Assembly: GCF_000378405.1 (NCBI RefSeq)
Contig: NZ_KB899636.1
Location: 775,883 to 827,896 of the forward strand
Origin: Succinimonas amylolytica DSM 2873
GTDB taxonomy: Bacteria; Pseudomonadota; Gammaproteobacteria; Enterobacterales; Succinivibrionaceae
Reading direction: 5' to 3'
Length of the DNA: 52,014 bases
Shown here: piece by piece, positions 29,215 through 38,655 of the stretch
Layout: each line of letters begins with the position of its first letter
Position numbering within the stretch: position 1 is the first letter of the stretch
The notes under the pieces: model-generated
Seen by the model: the letters and a program-made list of their open reading frames with translations, nothing else
Told to the model about the DNA's origin: nothing
Databases searched by the model: none
Position numbers and translations under genes: made by a program

Positions 29215-29347
29215 GCCGGGGCGGCTTTCTGTGGAAAGTGGAACAGCCGGGGAATTTATTGGGATAAGGACTCAGGTATATACCGTCAGGTTTAACTGAA
29301 GGCCGTTTTTTAAATTTTTTAGCTAGTATTTAACAAGGAAATAAATT

Positions 29348-30484
29348 ATGGCAGCTAAAGAAAAGGACGAAGAAAAGAACAGCAAGGCAAAGGCACTTCA
29401 GGCTGCAATGGAGCAGATTGAAAAGCAGTTTGGCAAGGGAGCAATCATGAGACTTGGCGAAAACAAGCTCATGAGTGACATCGAAGCAATTTCCACAGGT
29501 TCGCTGTCCCTTGATATTGCTCTGGGAATCGGCGGACTTCCACTGGGACGCATTGTGGAAATTTACGGACCGGAATCCTCCGGCAAAACCACGCTGACTC
29601 TTGAAATTATCGCTCAGGCTCAGAAGAAGGGAAAAACCTGTGCATTTATTGATGCCGAGCATGCGCTGGATCCGGTTTATGCAGCCCGTCTCGGGGTAGA
29701 CGTGAATTCACTTCTGGTTTCGCAGCCGGATACCGGTGAACAGGCTTTGGAAATCTGTGATATGCTGGTCAGATCCGGCAGCGTGGATGTGATTGTGGTT
29801 GACTCGGTGGCGGCACTGGTTCCCAAGGCTGAAATTGAGGGAGATATGGGAGAGTCCCATGTTGGTCTTCAGGCACGTCTCATGTCCCAGGCGCTTCGCA
29901 AGCTGACAGGCAATTTGCAGCAGGCCAATTGTATGTGTATTTTCATCAATCAGCTGCGCATGAAGATCGGAGTGATGTTCGGCAATCCTGAAACCACTAC
30001 TGGCGGCAATGCTCTCAAGTATTATGCTTCTGTGCGTCTGGATATCAGAAAAGGGGCGGCTATCAAGACCAAGGATGGCGATATTTTAGGCAATGAGACC
30101 AAGGTTAAAGTAGTGAAGAACAAAGTAGCGCCTCCTTTCAAGTCTGCAGAGTTTCAGATTCTTTACAACAAAGGGATCAGCAAGGGCAGCGAAATTGTTG
30201 ATCTCGGTGTCAAAATCAAGGCTATAGTCAAGTCCGGAGCCTGGTTTTCCTATAATGGAGAAAAGATTGGACAGGGTAAGAGCAATGTTATTGACTACCT
30301 GGCCGAACATCCTGACGTCAGCGATGAAATCGAAGCTAAAATTCGGGAGTTTTACACCAATAAGGATGACTACAATGCCACTGCAGATGTCGGGGGTGAT
30401 GTTTATTCTGAGGACGGTGAGGGTACCGATGATATTGAGGTAGCCCCGGAATTTGAAAAGGTGGAAATACCTGAAGATCTGTAA
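29348..30484 (+). CDS. recA: Recombinase RecA
   Basis: 378 residues. It forms filaments on single-stranded DNA, drives strand exchange and triggers LexA cleavage. Walker A is GPESSGKTT, Walker [13 protein letters not shown]; the [32 protein letters not shown] segment covers the L2 DNA-binding loop. The C-terminal tail (about 340-378) is strongly acidic. AAGGAAAT is about 7 nt before the ATG. It sits between pncC and recX and is separated from recX by a terminator, as in other enterics. Confidence 0.99.
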   Translation: MAAKEKDEEKNSKAKALQAAMEQIEKQFGKGAIMRLGENKLMSDIEAISTGSLSLDIALGIGGLPLGRIVEIYGPESSGKTTLTLEIIAQAQKKGKTCAFIDAEHALDPVYAARLGVDVNSLLVSQPDTGEQALEICDMLVRSGSVDVIVVDSVAALVPKAEIEGDMGESHVGLQARLMSQALRKLTGNLQQANCMCIFINQLRMKIGVMFGNPETTTGGNALKYYASVRLDIRKGAAIKTKDGDILGNETKVKVVKNKVAPPFKSAEFQILYNKGISKGSEIVDLGVKIKAIVKSGAWFSYNGEKIGQGKSNVIDYLAEHPDVSDEIEAKIREFYTNKDDYNATADVGGDVYSEDGEGTDDIEVAPEFEKVEIPEDL

Positions 30485-30531
30485 TATGTTGTATCCGGTC
30501 ATGCTCCGGTAGAGGTATGAGCGGCATTCAG

Positions 30532-30561
30532 GGGCGTCAGACTGTTTCTGATGCCCTTTTT
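30532..30561 (+). terminator. Intrinsic terminator between recA and recX
   Basis: GGGCGTCAGA (30532-30541) / TCTGATGCCC (30547-30556), one G-T pair, 5-nt loop, then five T. In E. coli an equivalent terminator lets only a little transcription reach recX. Confidence 0.92.
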
Positions 30562-30608
30562 CTTTTCGGCTTGCGAAATCATGTTATGTGAAGCCGTTGG
30601 AGGTTTTT

Positions 30609-31088
30609 ATGGGTGCTGGTGATAATTTTGACAGGATTTATACTGTCGCCTTGAATATTCTTTCTCTGAGAGAACACTCTGAAAAGGAACTCAGGGAAAA
30701 GCTTGTTCGCCGGTTTGGTTCTGAAGAGGAGGCTATAAGCAGTGTTATTGCAAGGCTTTCCGAACGTAATTATCTTTCAGATGCCAGGTATGCCGAGATG
30801 GCAGTAAGACATTATTCCGGAAAAGGATATGGCCCGTGCAGAATCAAGATGGAGCTTCTGAAAAAAGGAGTGAATCCTGAGGAACAGGAAGCCTGTCAGG
30901 AGCTGGATGACGATGTGTTTGTGGCCCGGGCTCGCGAGCTTGCAGAAAAAAAATTCGGCAGTACAGAAGATATGGATTTTACTGTTAGGCGTAAAGCCAT
31001 GGCCTTTCTTGCCCGCCGTGGCTTTACCGGAGAACAGTGTTTTAAAGCGCTACGAGCTGACCACTATGATTTTGATGAGTTTTTTTGA
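30609..31088 (+). CDS. recX: RecX, regulator of RecA
   Basis: 159 residues from the ATG with TTGGAGG 5 nt upstream; the in-frame GTG at 30588 lacks a site. RecX caps RecA filaments and inhibits their growth. Three-helix RecX repeats are visible: ALNILSLREHSEKELREKL, then ISSVIARLSERNYLSDARYAEMAVR, then KAMAFLARRGFTGEQCFKAL. Expression relative to recA is likely set by the terminator between them. Confidence 0.93.
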   Translation: MGAGDNFDRIYTVALNILSLREHSEKELREKLVRRFGSEEEAISSVIARLSERNYLSDARYAEMAVRHYSGKGYGPCRIKMELLKKGVNPEEQEACQELDDDVFVARARELAEKKFGSTEDMDFTVRRKAMAFLARRGFTGEQCFKALRADHYDFDEFF

Positions 31089-31165
31089 GTACTGGTGATG
31101 CGGATATGACGGTTTCAGGAAAGTGGTAATTCCTGTTCTCTGTATAATTTGCCCCCTCTTAATGC

Positions 31166-31249
31166 TATAATCTGCACGGTTTTATCCGGGGACGCTGTTA
31201 GCTTCCCGAAGCCGTGCCTTGCTCCAAGCAAGCATTATGTTTTGCAAGG
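31166..31249 (+). promoter_or_regulatory. alaS promoter -10 and palindromic leader
   Basis: TATAAT at 31166-31171 is followed by GCACGG (31174-31179), whose complement CCGTGC is at 31212-31217, so an interrupted palindrome starts at the expected transcript start. Further on, CTTGC (31218-31222) can pair either with GCAAG (31228-31232) or, as CCTTGC, with GCAAGG (31244-31249), two mutually exclusive hairpins. In E. coli AlaRS represses its own gene by binding a palindrome around its start site; the same could apply here (inference). Confidence 0.45.
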
Positions 31250-31275
31250 TTCAGATAATTGAAAAGGTTTTTTGT

Positions 31276-33906
31276 ATGTACATGACAACCTCGGAGATAC
31301 GCTCTGCGTTTCTTGAATATTACCGGTCTCACGGACATGAGGTGGTACGTTCCAGCTCTTTGGTGCCGGTAAACGATCCTACGCTTCTGTTTACGAATGC
31401 CGGGATGAATCAGTTTAAGGATGTTTTTCTTGGCAAAGAGTCAAGAAGCTATAAGAGGGCAACTTCCGCTCAGCGCTGTGTCAGAGCCGGCGGTAAGCAT
31501 AATGATCTTGACAATGTAGGTTATACCGCCAGGCATCATACCTTTTTTGAAATGCTCGGCAATTTTAGCTTCGGTGATTATTTTAAGAAGGATGCCATTC
31601 ATTTTGCCTGGGGATTTCTGACCGGAGTGCTCATGCTCCCGGCGGAGAAGCTTACGGTTACTGTTTATCAGACTGATCAGGAAGCCTATGATATCTGGAA
31701 CCAGGAGATAGGAATTCCTGCAGAGCGTATAGTTCGTATTGGCGACAACAAGGGAGCTCCTTACGCTTCTGACAATTTCTGGCAAATGGGTGATACTGGT
31801 CCGTGCGGCCCGTGTTCAGAAATTTTTTATGACCACGGTGCCGATATCTGGGGAGGTCCTCCCGGATCCGCAGAGGAAGACGGAGATCGGTTTATAGAAG
31901 TGTGGAACATTGTTTTCATGCAGTTTAACCGCAAGTCTGATGGCAGTTTCGAGCCTTTGCCGCATCCTTCGGTTGATACCGGAATGGGGCTGGAGCGCAT
32001 TGCTGCAGTGATGCAGGGAGTTCACTCCAATTATGATATTGATCTTTTTAAAGAGCTTATAGCCGGTGCTGCGGAAATTCTCCAGGTTTCCGATCTTTCC
32101 AGCAAGTCTCTCAGGGTAATAGCAGATCACATCCGCTCCTGTTCGTTTTTGATTTGCGATGGGGTGATACCGTCTAACGAAGGCCGGGGATATGTCCTTC
32201 GCCGTATTATCCGCAGAGCAGTGAGACATGGCCGTCTTCTGGGAGCCAAAGAGGTGTTCTTCTATCGACTGGTGGAAAAACTTGTTGCGCTGATGGGGGA
32301 AGCATATCCGGAAATCAGGGATTCCCGGGCTCTCATTGAGAAGACTCTCCGGAAGGAAGAAGAGCAGTTTTTGAGAACTTTGGATCGCGGTCTTGAATTG
32401 CTTTCCGGAGAGCTGTCCAGACTTGGAGACAGCAAGGTTGTTCCCGGAGAAGTAGTGTTCCGTCTTTACGATACTTATGGATTCCCGGTGGATCTTACAC
32501 AGGATGTGGTCAGGGACAATGGCTATACTGTGGATACTGCCGGATTTGATTCCGAAATGGAAAAACAGCGTAAAAGAGCCAAGGCAGCTTCTAATTTTGC
32601 GGTTGACTACAATAGTCAGCTCAAGGTTGCGGGAACCACTGAATTTACTGGATATGACCGGCTTGAGGATGAAGCGGTAATCCTGAATATTTTTAAGGGC
32701 ATTGAAAGCGTTAGTGCAGTGGCAACTGATGAAGAAGCGGTTATCGTGCTTGATAAAACCCCTTTTTATGCTGAAAGAGGTGGTCAGGTCGGTGATACAG
32801 GTCTGATTCTCGGTGGTGATAATTTTGAATTTCAGGTTACTGATACCAAACATGCCGGGAATGCCGTAATTCATACCGGAAAGGTACTGCTCGGGGAATT
32901 TGCGGTGGGAGACAGGGTTTGTGCCAGGGTTGATGCTTCTGCCAGAAACGCTATTGCCCGGCACCACAGTGCTACCCATCTGCTGCAATCTGCCCTCAGA
33001 AAGGTGCTGGGGGATCATGTAACTCAGAAAGGATCATTTGTGTCCGGAGATAGGCTTCGTTTTGACTTTTCTCACGGCGAGGCACTGACAGTGGAGGAAA
33101 TCCGCAGTGTTGAATCTCTGGTGAACAGCTATATTATGGCTGACCTTCCTGTGATTACCGCAGTGATGGATCTGGAAGCTGCAAAGGCTACCGGTGCCAT
33201 GGCGCTCTTTAATGAAAAGTACGAGGGCATGGTAAGAGTAGTGAGCATGGGGGATGTCTCCCGGGAGCTCTGTGGCGGTACACATGTTTCTGCTACCGGC
33301 AATATCGGCTTTTTCAAGCTGATTTCTGACAGCGGAATTGCTGCCGGTGTTCGGAGAATCGAGGCTGTAACCGGCGTGGCAGCTATGGAATATACGGCTC
33401 TGATGTCCCAGGAACTGGAGAAGAGCGCTGGGATTCTCCGTAGTGAAACCTTTGGAGTTTATGATAAGGTCGTCGCTTTGGAACAGCATGCCAAGGATTT
33501 GGAGCATCAGAATTCCAGACTTCGTGAACAGCTGGCTCTGGCAGAGGCTAGGGGGCTTGCCGGATCTGTGGTTTCCGTAAACGGAGTGAAGACACTGGTG
33601 GCTACTCTGGATGCGGTTCAGGTTCCGGAACTTCGTATTGTGATGGATGACTTGAAAAATCGTTTAGGAAGCGCTGTAATTCTGCTGGCTTCCGTTAACA
33701 GCGGAAAAATTTCTTTCATTGCCGGAGTTACCACTGATTTGGTGTCTCGGGTCAAAGCCGGAGATCTGGTCAAATTTGTAGCAGCCCAGGTGGGCGGAAA
33801 GGGTGGCGGAAAACCGGATATGGCTCAGGCCGGAGGTACTGATACCGCCAAGCTGCCCCAGGCTATGAACAGTGCGGCTGGCTGGCTTGAGGAGCATTTG
33901 GGATAA
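31276..33906 (+). CDS. alaS: Alanyl-tRNA synthetase
   Basis: 876 residues from the ATG with AAAAGG 8 nt upstream, the same length as E. coli AlaRS. Class II catalytic core: [21 protein letters not shown], then [20 protein letters not shown] (motif 1-2 region) and [14 protein letters not shown] (motif 3). The editing domain has the zinc HxxxH (RHHSATHLL) and CGGTHV. The C-Ala domain follows, with [12 protein letters not shown] near the end. It charges tRNA-Ala and clears mischarged Ser and Gly. Follows recX and precedes csrA as usual. Confidence 0.99.
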   Translation: MYMTTSEIRSAFLEYYRSHGHEVVRSSSLVPVNDPTLLFTNAGMNQFKDVFLGKESRSYKRATSAQRCVRAGGKHNDLDNVGYTARHHTFFEMLGNFSFGDYFKKDAIHFAWGFLTGVLMLPAEKLTVTVYQTDQEAYDIWNQEIGIPAERIVRIGDNKGAPYASDNFWQMGDTGPCGPCSEIFYDHGADIWGGPPGSAEEDGDRFIEVWNIVFMQFNRKSDGSFEPLPHPSVDTGMGLERIAAVMQGVHSNYDIDLFKELIAGAAEILQVSDLSSKSLRVIADHIRSCSFLICDGVIPSNEGRGYVLRRIIRRAVRHGRLLGAKEVFFYRLVEKLVALMGEAYPEIRDSRALIEKTLRKEEEQFLRTLDRGLELLSGELSRLGDSKVVPGEVVFRLYDTYGFPVDLTQDVVRDNGYTVDTAGFDSEMEKQRKRAKAASNFAVDYNSQLKVAGTTEFTGYDRLEDEAVILNIFKGIESVSAVATDEEAVIVLDKTPFYAERGGQVGDTGLILGGDNFEFQVTDTKHAGNAVIHTGKVLLGEFAVGDRVCARVDASARNAIARHHSATHLLQSALRKVLGDHVTQKGSFVSGDRLRFDFSHGEALTVEEIRSVESLVNSYIMADLPVITAVMDLEAAKATGAMALFNEKYEGMVRVVSMGDVSRELCGGTHVSATGNIGFFKLISDSGIAAGVRRIEAVTGVAAMEYTALMSQELEKSAGILRSETFGVYDKVVALEQHAKDLEHQNSRLREQLALAEARGLAGSVVSVNGVKTLVATLDAVQVPELRIVMDDLKNRLGSAVILLASVNSGKISFIAGVTTDLVSRVKAGDLVKFVAAQVGGKGGGKPDMAQAGGTDTAKLPQAMNSAAGWLEEHLG

Positions 33907-33932
33907 CCTGGGATATTATCCGCCGATGAATG

Positions 33933-33960
33933 AACCCCCGATTTTTGGGGGTTTTCTTTT
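33933..33960 (+). terminator. Rho-independent terminator after alaS
   Basis: AACCCCC (33933-33939) / GGGGGTT (33947-33953), then a T-rich run. Confidence 0.9.
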
Positions 33961-34317
33961 GGGTGAAAACGAGCGAATTCTATCAGTTCTAGCTGTTTTT
34001 TCTGAATAGTCACTGATGAGGTATCATCTCCGTTTAATATCGGTATATGCGCCATTGCATTGTTTGCAAAGCTCTCTTAATTCTGAAAAAATTCAGACAG
34101 AAATTGATCAGCAATATCGGTAACAAGCTTCGGTGCATGAAAACGCTTTGCCAGGAAGGCATGATTTTCAATAGTTTGTGGCATTTTTATGTTCTAGGAT
34201 TTAATTTTTTTTTACTTTTAGGATAAAAGCAGATATTATTTGTAGATAACCGGGTGACACTGGCAGAGAAACCACGAACAGCTTTATGCGGCTGGCAGTT
34301 TTTTCGGAGTTGAAAGT
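33961..34317. other. alaS-csrA intergenic region
   Basis: About 357 nt with no gene. It is AT-rich with short hairpins (for example CTGAA/TTCAG around 34083-34096) and must hold the csrA promoter, for which I see no clear consensus pair. A hairpin-prone stretch around 34280-34300 (CAGC / GCTG arms) lies just before the csrA ribosome binding site. Nothing else is recognised. Confidence 0.4.
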
Positions 34318-34533
34318 ATGCTGATTCTGACGCGAAGACAGGGGGAGTCTATCATTGTCGGAGACAATGTCAGGATTACTGTCATTTCAGTAAAGGGGAA
34401 TCAGGTTCGCATAGGTGTTGAAGCTCCGAAGACCGTTTCCGTACAACGTGAGGAAATTGCTGCGAGAAGGGATCAGGAGGCCGGTGCAACAGCTGATGGT
34501 AAAGCAGATTCAGAGTTCCCTCAGAAATTCTGA
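34318..34533 (+). CDS. csrA: Carbon storage regulator CsrA
   Basis: 71 residues. [20 protein letters not shown] and [18 protein letters not shown] are the CsrA/RsmA signature, including the RNA-contacting strand beta-1 and the Arg near position 44. The Ala/Asp-rich tail after about residue 52 is longer than E. coli CsrA (61). It binds GGA motifs in mRNA leaders to control translation. CGGAG is 7-8 nt before the ATG. Located between alaS and the tRNA-Ser/Arg cluster as in E. coli, with one extra small gene inserted. Confidence 0.98.
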   Translation: MLILTRRQGESIIVGDNVRITVISVKGNQVRIGVEAPKTVSVQREEIAARRDQEAGATADGKADSEFPQKF

Positions 34534-34690
34534 GACAGGATATTTCTATTTCGGTATTTCTTATCTAGAACGTTCTTCGTAGGTTTGTTTTTTTGTTTTA
34601 TAATGTCTTGCACTGAGGACTACGTGTTCAGAGAGGTTTTGTTGCCGTGGTTTTCAGGTGATTCATACTTTTATTTGTAAAGGAATTAAT

Positions 34691-35077
34691 ATGAAAAAAT
34701 TACTTGTTGCAGCAATTGCATTGACCCTTTCTGCTTCTGCATTCGCAGACTGGGAAGTTGTTGAGCAGAATGACCAGTCCGTAACTTTTGCTGATAAGTC
34801 TCTGGGGATTGCAATGAACGTTACTGCTGCTGGTAAATCTGGTTCTGCTTCCATTAAGGATGTTGCTGAAGCTGCGGCAAAGGATCTCAGCTGCGGTGAT
34901 GTTTCTGAGGCTGCTATTGGTCAGTATCCTGCATACCACTTGAGTTCTTGCCCCGATGATGTACAGGTGTTTGTTGTTGATGATGGCAAGGACATTGTGG
35001 CCATTTCCGGCAAGTGCGGCAGTCAGGATGCCTGTGCTGCAGTTGATTCTCTTCTCGAAAAGATTATCAAAGAATAA
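34691..35077 (+). CDS. Small secreted protein of unknown function
   Basis: 128 residues from the ATG with AAAGGA 7 nt upstream. A textbook signal peptide (MKKLLVAAIALTLSASAFA) is cut before DWEVV. The mature chain of about 109 residues has four Cys (LSCGD, SSCPDD, GKCGSQDACAAV), so two disulfides in the periplasm are likely. Codon use is of the strongly biased kind (GCT, AAG), suggesting good expression. It has its own terminator. No family recognised. It lies between csrA and the tRNA cluster, where E. coli has no such gene. Confidence 0.75.
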   Translation: MKKLLVAAIALTLSASAFADWEVVEQNDQSVTFADKSLGIAMNVTAAGKSGSASIKDVAEAAAKDLSCGDVSEAAIGQYPAYHLSSCPDDVQVFVVDDGKDIVAISGKCGSQDACAAVDSLLEKIIKE

Positions 35078-35122
35078 GATATGATATTTGTGCGATAAGC
35101 GCAAAGGACCGTATTTAACGGT

Positions 35123-35153
35123 GGGGGCAGGGTGTTTATCTTGCCCCTTTTTG
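35123..35153 (+). terminator. Rho-independent terminator after the small secreted protein
   Basis: GGGGCA (35124-35129) / TGCCCC (35142-35147), then five T. Confidence 0.88.
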
Positions 35154-35332
35154 TATGCCATGATTTTTTATATCTCTTGGGTGCAGTCCTAGTTATGACT
35201 GCTGATAGTAGCTGCTGACGAATTGCAGGGTGGTTCAGTATTATAACGGTGTTTATATGGTTATAAAATGAACGAAATTATTTCCTCATCATGCAGGTTT
35301 GATAATATTTTTAAAAAATTCAGGCTTATCTA

Positions 35333-35360
35333 TTGACAGATTTTCATTATCAAGTAAAAT
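35333..35360 (+). promoter_or_regulatory. Promoter of the tRNA cluster with GC-rich discriminator
   Basis: TTGACA at 35333-35338, 16 nt, TAAAAT at 35355-35360, followed by TAGCCCCGC around the start. A GC-rich discriminator after a strong promoter is the usual mark of stringently controlled stable-RNA promoters, so ppGpp from RelA should reduce it. The stretch 35154-35332 before it shows no gene. Confidence 0.8.
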
Positions 35361-35386
35361 TAGCCCCGCAACGAACGAATAGTTGC

Positions 35387-35477
35387 GGTGTGATGACCGA
35401 GAGGCCGAAGGTGCTCCCCTGCTAAGGGAGTATACCCCAAAAGGGTATCAAGGGTTCGAATCCCTTTCGCACCGCCA
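35387..35477 (+). tRNA. tRNA-Ser (GCT)
   Basis: 91 nt with the long variable arm of class II tRNAs. Acceptor GGTGTGA pairs with TCGCACC (one G-T), then G and encoded CCA. The anticodon loop reads CTGCTAA with GCT as anticodon. T-arm GGGTTCGAATCCC. Same slot as serV in E. coli. Confidence 0.97.
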
Positions 35478-35487
35478 GTTCGTTACT

Positions 35488-35564
35488 GCACCCTTAGCTC
35501 AACTGGATAGAGTACTCGGCTACGAACCGAGCGGTTGAAGGTTCGAGTCCTTCAGGGTGCGCCA
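35488..35564 (+). tRNA. tRNA-Arg (ACG), copy 1
   Basis: 77 nt. Acceptor GCACCCT / AGGGTGC, then G and encoded CCA. Anticodon ACG at 35522-35524 (read as ICG), T-arm with GGTTCGAGTCC. 10 nt after tRNA-Ser, so co-transcribed. Confidence 0.97.
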
Positions 35565-35576
35565 TTTCATCTCTTT

Positions 35577-35653
35577 GCACCCTTAGCTCAACTGGATAGA
35601 GTACTCGGCTACGAACCGAGCGGTTGAAGGTTCGAGTCCTTCAGGGTGCGCCA
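35577..35653 (+). tRNA. tRNA-Arg (ACG), copy 2
   Basis: Identical 77-nt copy of the preceding tRNA-Arg, 12 nt later. Tandem argV-type copies follow the serine tRNA in E. coli too. Confidence 0.97.
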
Positions 35654-35717
35654 TCTTTTTTCTCTTGATTCTTTTTTCCGGCGGTTTTCGTTCCTGTCTT
35701 GTGTCTGTAATCGGTTT

Positions 35718-35746
35718 TTGTTTATTCTGGTTTTTCATTTTATAAT
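35718..35746 (+). promoter_or_regulatory. Candidate dnaB promoter
   Basis: TTGTTT at 35718-35723, 17 nt, TATAAT at 35741-35746; about 48 nt before the dnaB start. Confidence 0.55.
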
Positions 35747-35793
35747 AGTCTCTTGATTCACTTGCAGCAAACGGTAATTTCCGGAGTTTAATC

Positions 35794-37299
35794 ATGGTTG
35801 ATGTGCTTGACTACGCAAAGAAGAATATGAGCACCCTGGAGGGGAATTCGGAACGAAATTATTTAAAAAGCCGCAAGGGGTCTAAGGAAGACTCGGAGCG
35901 AACTGCCCCGTATTCCTTTGAGGCTGAAAAAGCCTTTCTGGGAAGTATTCTTATTAGCCCTGGAAAACTGGACGCGGTTTCCAGCATTCTGAGTGCTGAT
36001 GATTTCTATGATCCCAGGCATCAGCTTATTTACGAAGCCATGCTGAGTCTGGATAACAACCATCGCGTAATTGATACGATTTCACTGCAGGAAACTCTGG
36101 AAAATACGCAGAGTCTTGAAAAGGCCGGCGGTCAGGCCTATCTGCTGCAGCTGTTTCAGGCGGTTCCGGATACAATCGATGCGGTAACATATGCGCACAC
36201 GATTGTTAATAAATCCCGGGCCAGAATGTTGCTTCGTGCCTGTCAGGAAATTGAAGAGGATGTTTATGTTCCCAGGGGGAGATCCATCGGTGATATTTTG
36301 AACGGCGCGGAGCAGAAGATTTTTCGGATATCCGAGAATTCTCTTCATAAGGGGGGCGGTCCGGTATCTATTACCAGGGTGACCATGGATCTTCTTAATA
36401 CCCTCAGGGAGAATCAGAAAAATAATCTTTCCGGTATCACCGGCGTTCCTACCGGCTATAAATTTCTTGATCAGTATCTTTCTGGATTTCATAAGAGCGA
36501 TCTCATTGTTATTGGAGCCCGTCCAGGCGTAGGTAAAACAACTTTTGGCATGAATCTGGTACAGAATGTGGCCATGAATCCGGATGTGAATTTTCCAGTA
36601 TTGGTTTTTTCCCTGGAAATGCCGGCATCCCAGATTGCTGCCAGACTTCTGGCTGCCATGGCACATGTGGATCAGACAAAAATCCGTAACTCCAATTTGG
36701 ATGATGATGACTGGGTGAATCTTATAGGAGTAGGGCAGACTCTGCTCAAAGAACGTCCTGATTGTATCTATATCGATGATACCCAGGGGCTGACACCGGC
36801 TGATATCCGTTCCCGCTCACGCAGGCTTAAGCAGGAAAAGGGCGGTATCAGTATGATCATGGTGGATTATCTTCAGTATATGCATATTCCTGGGTATGAT
36901 GCCAATTCCCGTACCCAGGAAGTGGCTGAATGCTCCAAAAGTCTCAAAATGCTGGCTCGTGAACTAGATGTTCCGGTAATAGCCATGGCTCAGGTTAACC
37001 GCGGAGTTGCGGGACGTAAGGATAAGCGGCCGGGTAATGCCGATCTCCGTGAATCCGGTGCTATTGAACAGGATGCTGACGTTATCATGTTTATCCATCG
37101 TCCTGAAATGGATGATGACAAAAAGGATGATCCTTCGCAAATTGGAAAGGCGGAGATTATTATTGGCAAGCAGAGAAACGGTCCGGTAGGGATTGTTCCC
37201 ATGGTTTTTCTTCATGAATATTCTCGTTTTGAAACAGTGGAGTTTAGTGGTGGTCCGGTACCCCCTCCCGGGGCCGAGTCATCTCCTTCAGGCAATTAA
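35794..37299 (+). CDS. dnaB: Replicative DNA helicase DnaB
   Basis: 501 residues, GGAG 8 nt before the ATG. The N-terminal domain (AEKAFLGSILISPGKLD) dimerises and contacts the primase and loader. A linker helix precedes the RecA-like motor with Walker A GARPGVGKTTFGMNL, FSLEMP, MIMVDYLQYM (Walker B) and LRESGAIEQDADVI near the end. A hexamer unwinds DNA at the fork. About 30 residues longer at the N-terminus than E. coli (471). Followed by alr, the usual order. Confidence 0.98.
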   Translation: MVDVLDYAKKNMSTLEGNSERNYLKSRKGSKEDSERTAPYSFEAEKAFLGSILISPGKLDAVSSILSADDFYDPRHQLIYEAMLSLDNNHRVIDTISLQETLENTQSLEKAGGQAYLLQLFQAVPDTIDAVTYAHTIVNKSRARMLLRACQEIEEDVYVPRGRSIGDILNGAEQKIFRISENSLHKGGGPVSITRVTMDLLNTLRENQKNNLSGITGVPTGYKFLDQYLSGFHKSDLIVIGARPGVGKTTFGMNLVQNVAMNPDVNFPVLVFSLEMPASQIAARLLAAMAHVDQTKIRNSNLDDDDWVNLIGVGQTLLKERPDCIYIDDTQGLTPADIRSRSRRLKQEKGGISMIMVDYLQYMHIPGYDANSRTQEVAECSKSLKMLARELDVPVIAMAQVNRGVAGRKDKRPGNADLRESGAIEQDADVIMFIHRPEMDDDKKDDPSQIGKAEIIIGKQRNGPVGIVPMVFLHEYSRFETVEFSGGPVPPPGAESSPSGN

Positions 37300-37388
37300 A
37301 GATGGGGGAATCATTGGGGGTAATATAATAAGCGGTCCGGAAGCTCGGTGAAGGTTTTCGGGTGTGAAAAGGACAGAGGATTTGTCAG

Positions 37389-38483
37389 ATGGAAACCGTT
37401 TCTGTTGATATTGATTTGGCCGCATTGAAGCATAACATGGCTGTAATAAAAAAAATGGTACCTGACAGCAGGATAATTGCTGTGGTAAAGGCCAATGCCT
37501 ATGGGCATGGTAGTGTAGCCTGCGCCTGTGCTATGGACGAATTTGCTTTCGGATATGCGGTAGCTCGTCTTGAAGAGGCTTGCGAGCTGAGGGAGGCAGG
37601 TATCACCAAGCCAATTGTTATGCTTGGAGGTTGTGCCTGTGTCGGAGATCTTGAAGATGTGGCAAGGCTCGATATTTCGGTAACGGTTCACAGCTTTGAA
37701 ATGCTGGAAGAGCTTAAGTCCTTCTGCCGTGCTAATCCAGGCATTTTGCTCAGCGTTTGGTGTCAGGTTAATATTGGCATGCAGCGTCTGGGTTTTAATG
37801 AAGACGAAATCGCTAAAGCCATGGAGGATATTCGGAATTTTTCGGGATTCAGACATCCTGTGGGTATGATGGCGCATCTTTCATGCTCTGATGAGGCTGT
37901 TCTTAAGGATTATCATCTGAAACAACTAGCAGCTTTTAATCGAATGAGCAGGCATGCCGAAGGTGCGCTTTGTTTGGCCAATTCCGCCGGTATTATTTAC
38001 TATCCTGACACTCATACCGAATTTGTGCGCCCTGGGATTATTCAGTATGGTATTTCTCCTTCATCGGGGCGCATCGGTGCCGATTTTGGTCTTCAGGCGG
38101 TAATGACTATGCGTACAGTGGTTTATGCAGTGAGGGAACTCTGCCAAGGGGATGCAGTTGGCTATGGTGCATCCTGGGTAGCCGACAGGCCCACTAGAAT
38201 TGCCGTGCTGGGAGCAGGATATGCAGACGGCTACCCACGTTCTATGCCAAACGGTTCTCCGGTGTATCTCAATGGTACTGTGGTGCATACAGTGGGACAT
38301 GTATGCATGGATATGATGTTTGTGGATATTGGGATGGATCTCAGAGTATCTCCCGGTGATGTCGCTGAGCTCTGGGGGCGTCATATTCCAGTTGAGAAAG
38401 TTGCAGAACTTACCGGAACAATTCCGTACGAACTGGTAACCAGACCTACCAGAAGGGTGCGTTATCGCTATCTTCCGGCATGA
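37389..38483 (+). CDS. alr: Alanine racemase
   Basis: 364 residues. Converts L- to D-alanine for peptidoglycan, using PLP. VVKANAYGHG carries the PLP-binding Lys. The catalytic Tyr region reads GAGYADGYPRSMPNG, and VCMDMMFVDIG follows. Starts METVSVDIDLAALKHNM. It lies 89 nt after dnaB and ends at a strong bidirectional terminator. Confidence 0.97.
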   Translation: METVSVDIDLAALKHNMAVIKKMVPDSRIIAVVKANAYGHGSVACACAMDEFAFGYAVARLEEACELREAGITKPIVMLGGCACVGDLEDVARLDISVTVHSFEMLEELKSFCRANPGILLSVWCQVNIGMQRLGFNEDEIAKAMEDIRNFSGFRHPVGMMAHLSCSDEAVLKDYHLKQLAAFNRMSRHAEGALCLANSAGIIYYPDTHTEFVRPGIIQYGISPSSGRIGADFGLQAVMTMRTVVYAVRELCQGDAVGYGASWVADRPTRIAVLGAGYADGYPRSMPNGSPVYLNGTVVHTVGHVCMDMMFVDIGMDLRVSPGDVAELWGRHIPVEKVAELTGTIPYELVTRPTRRVRYRYLPA

Positions 38484-38562
38484 TTGTTAGCTGATCTTAC
38501 AGGTGGCTATCCGGCAAATGGCTGTGGGTGAGTCATTGTTATGGTCAGTCACCAGGTGTAAG

Positions 38563-38598
38563 AAAAAGCCTCGTAACACTCACTGTTCGAGGCTTTTT
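38563..38598. terminator. Bidirectional terminator between alr and the convergent small gene
   Basis: AAAAAGCCTCG (38563-38573) / CGAGGCTTTTT (38588-38598), 14-nt loop. A- and T-tracts flank the stem, so it can end transcription from either side. Confidence 0.93.
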
Positions 38599-38655
38599 CA
38601 ATTATATATACGGTACTGGGAGTACCTCTGATCAGGGGCCTTGTTCTGTTAGCCG

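Noticed and set aside
29100-29347. LexA box upstream of recA
   Set aside because: Candidate spacings around the CTG and CAG trinucleotides (for example near 29273-29290) do not give CTG-N10-CAG.
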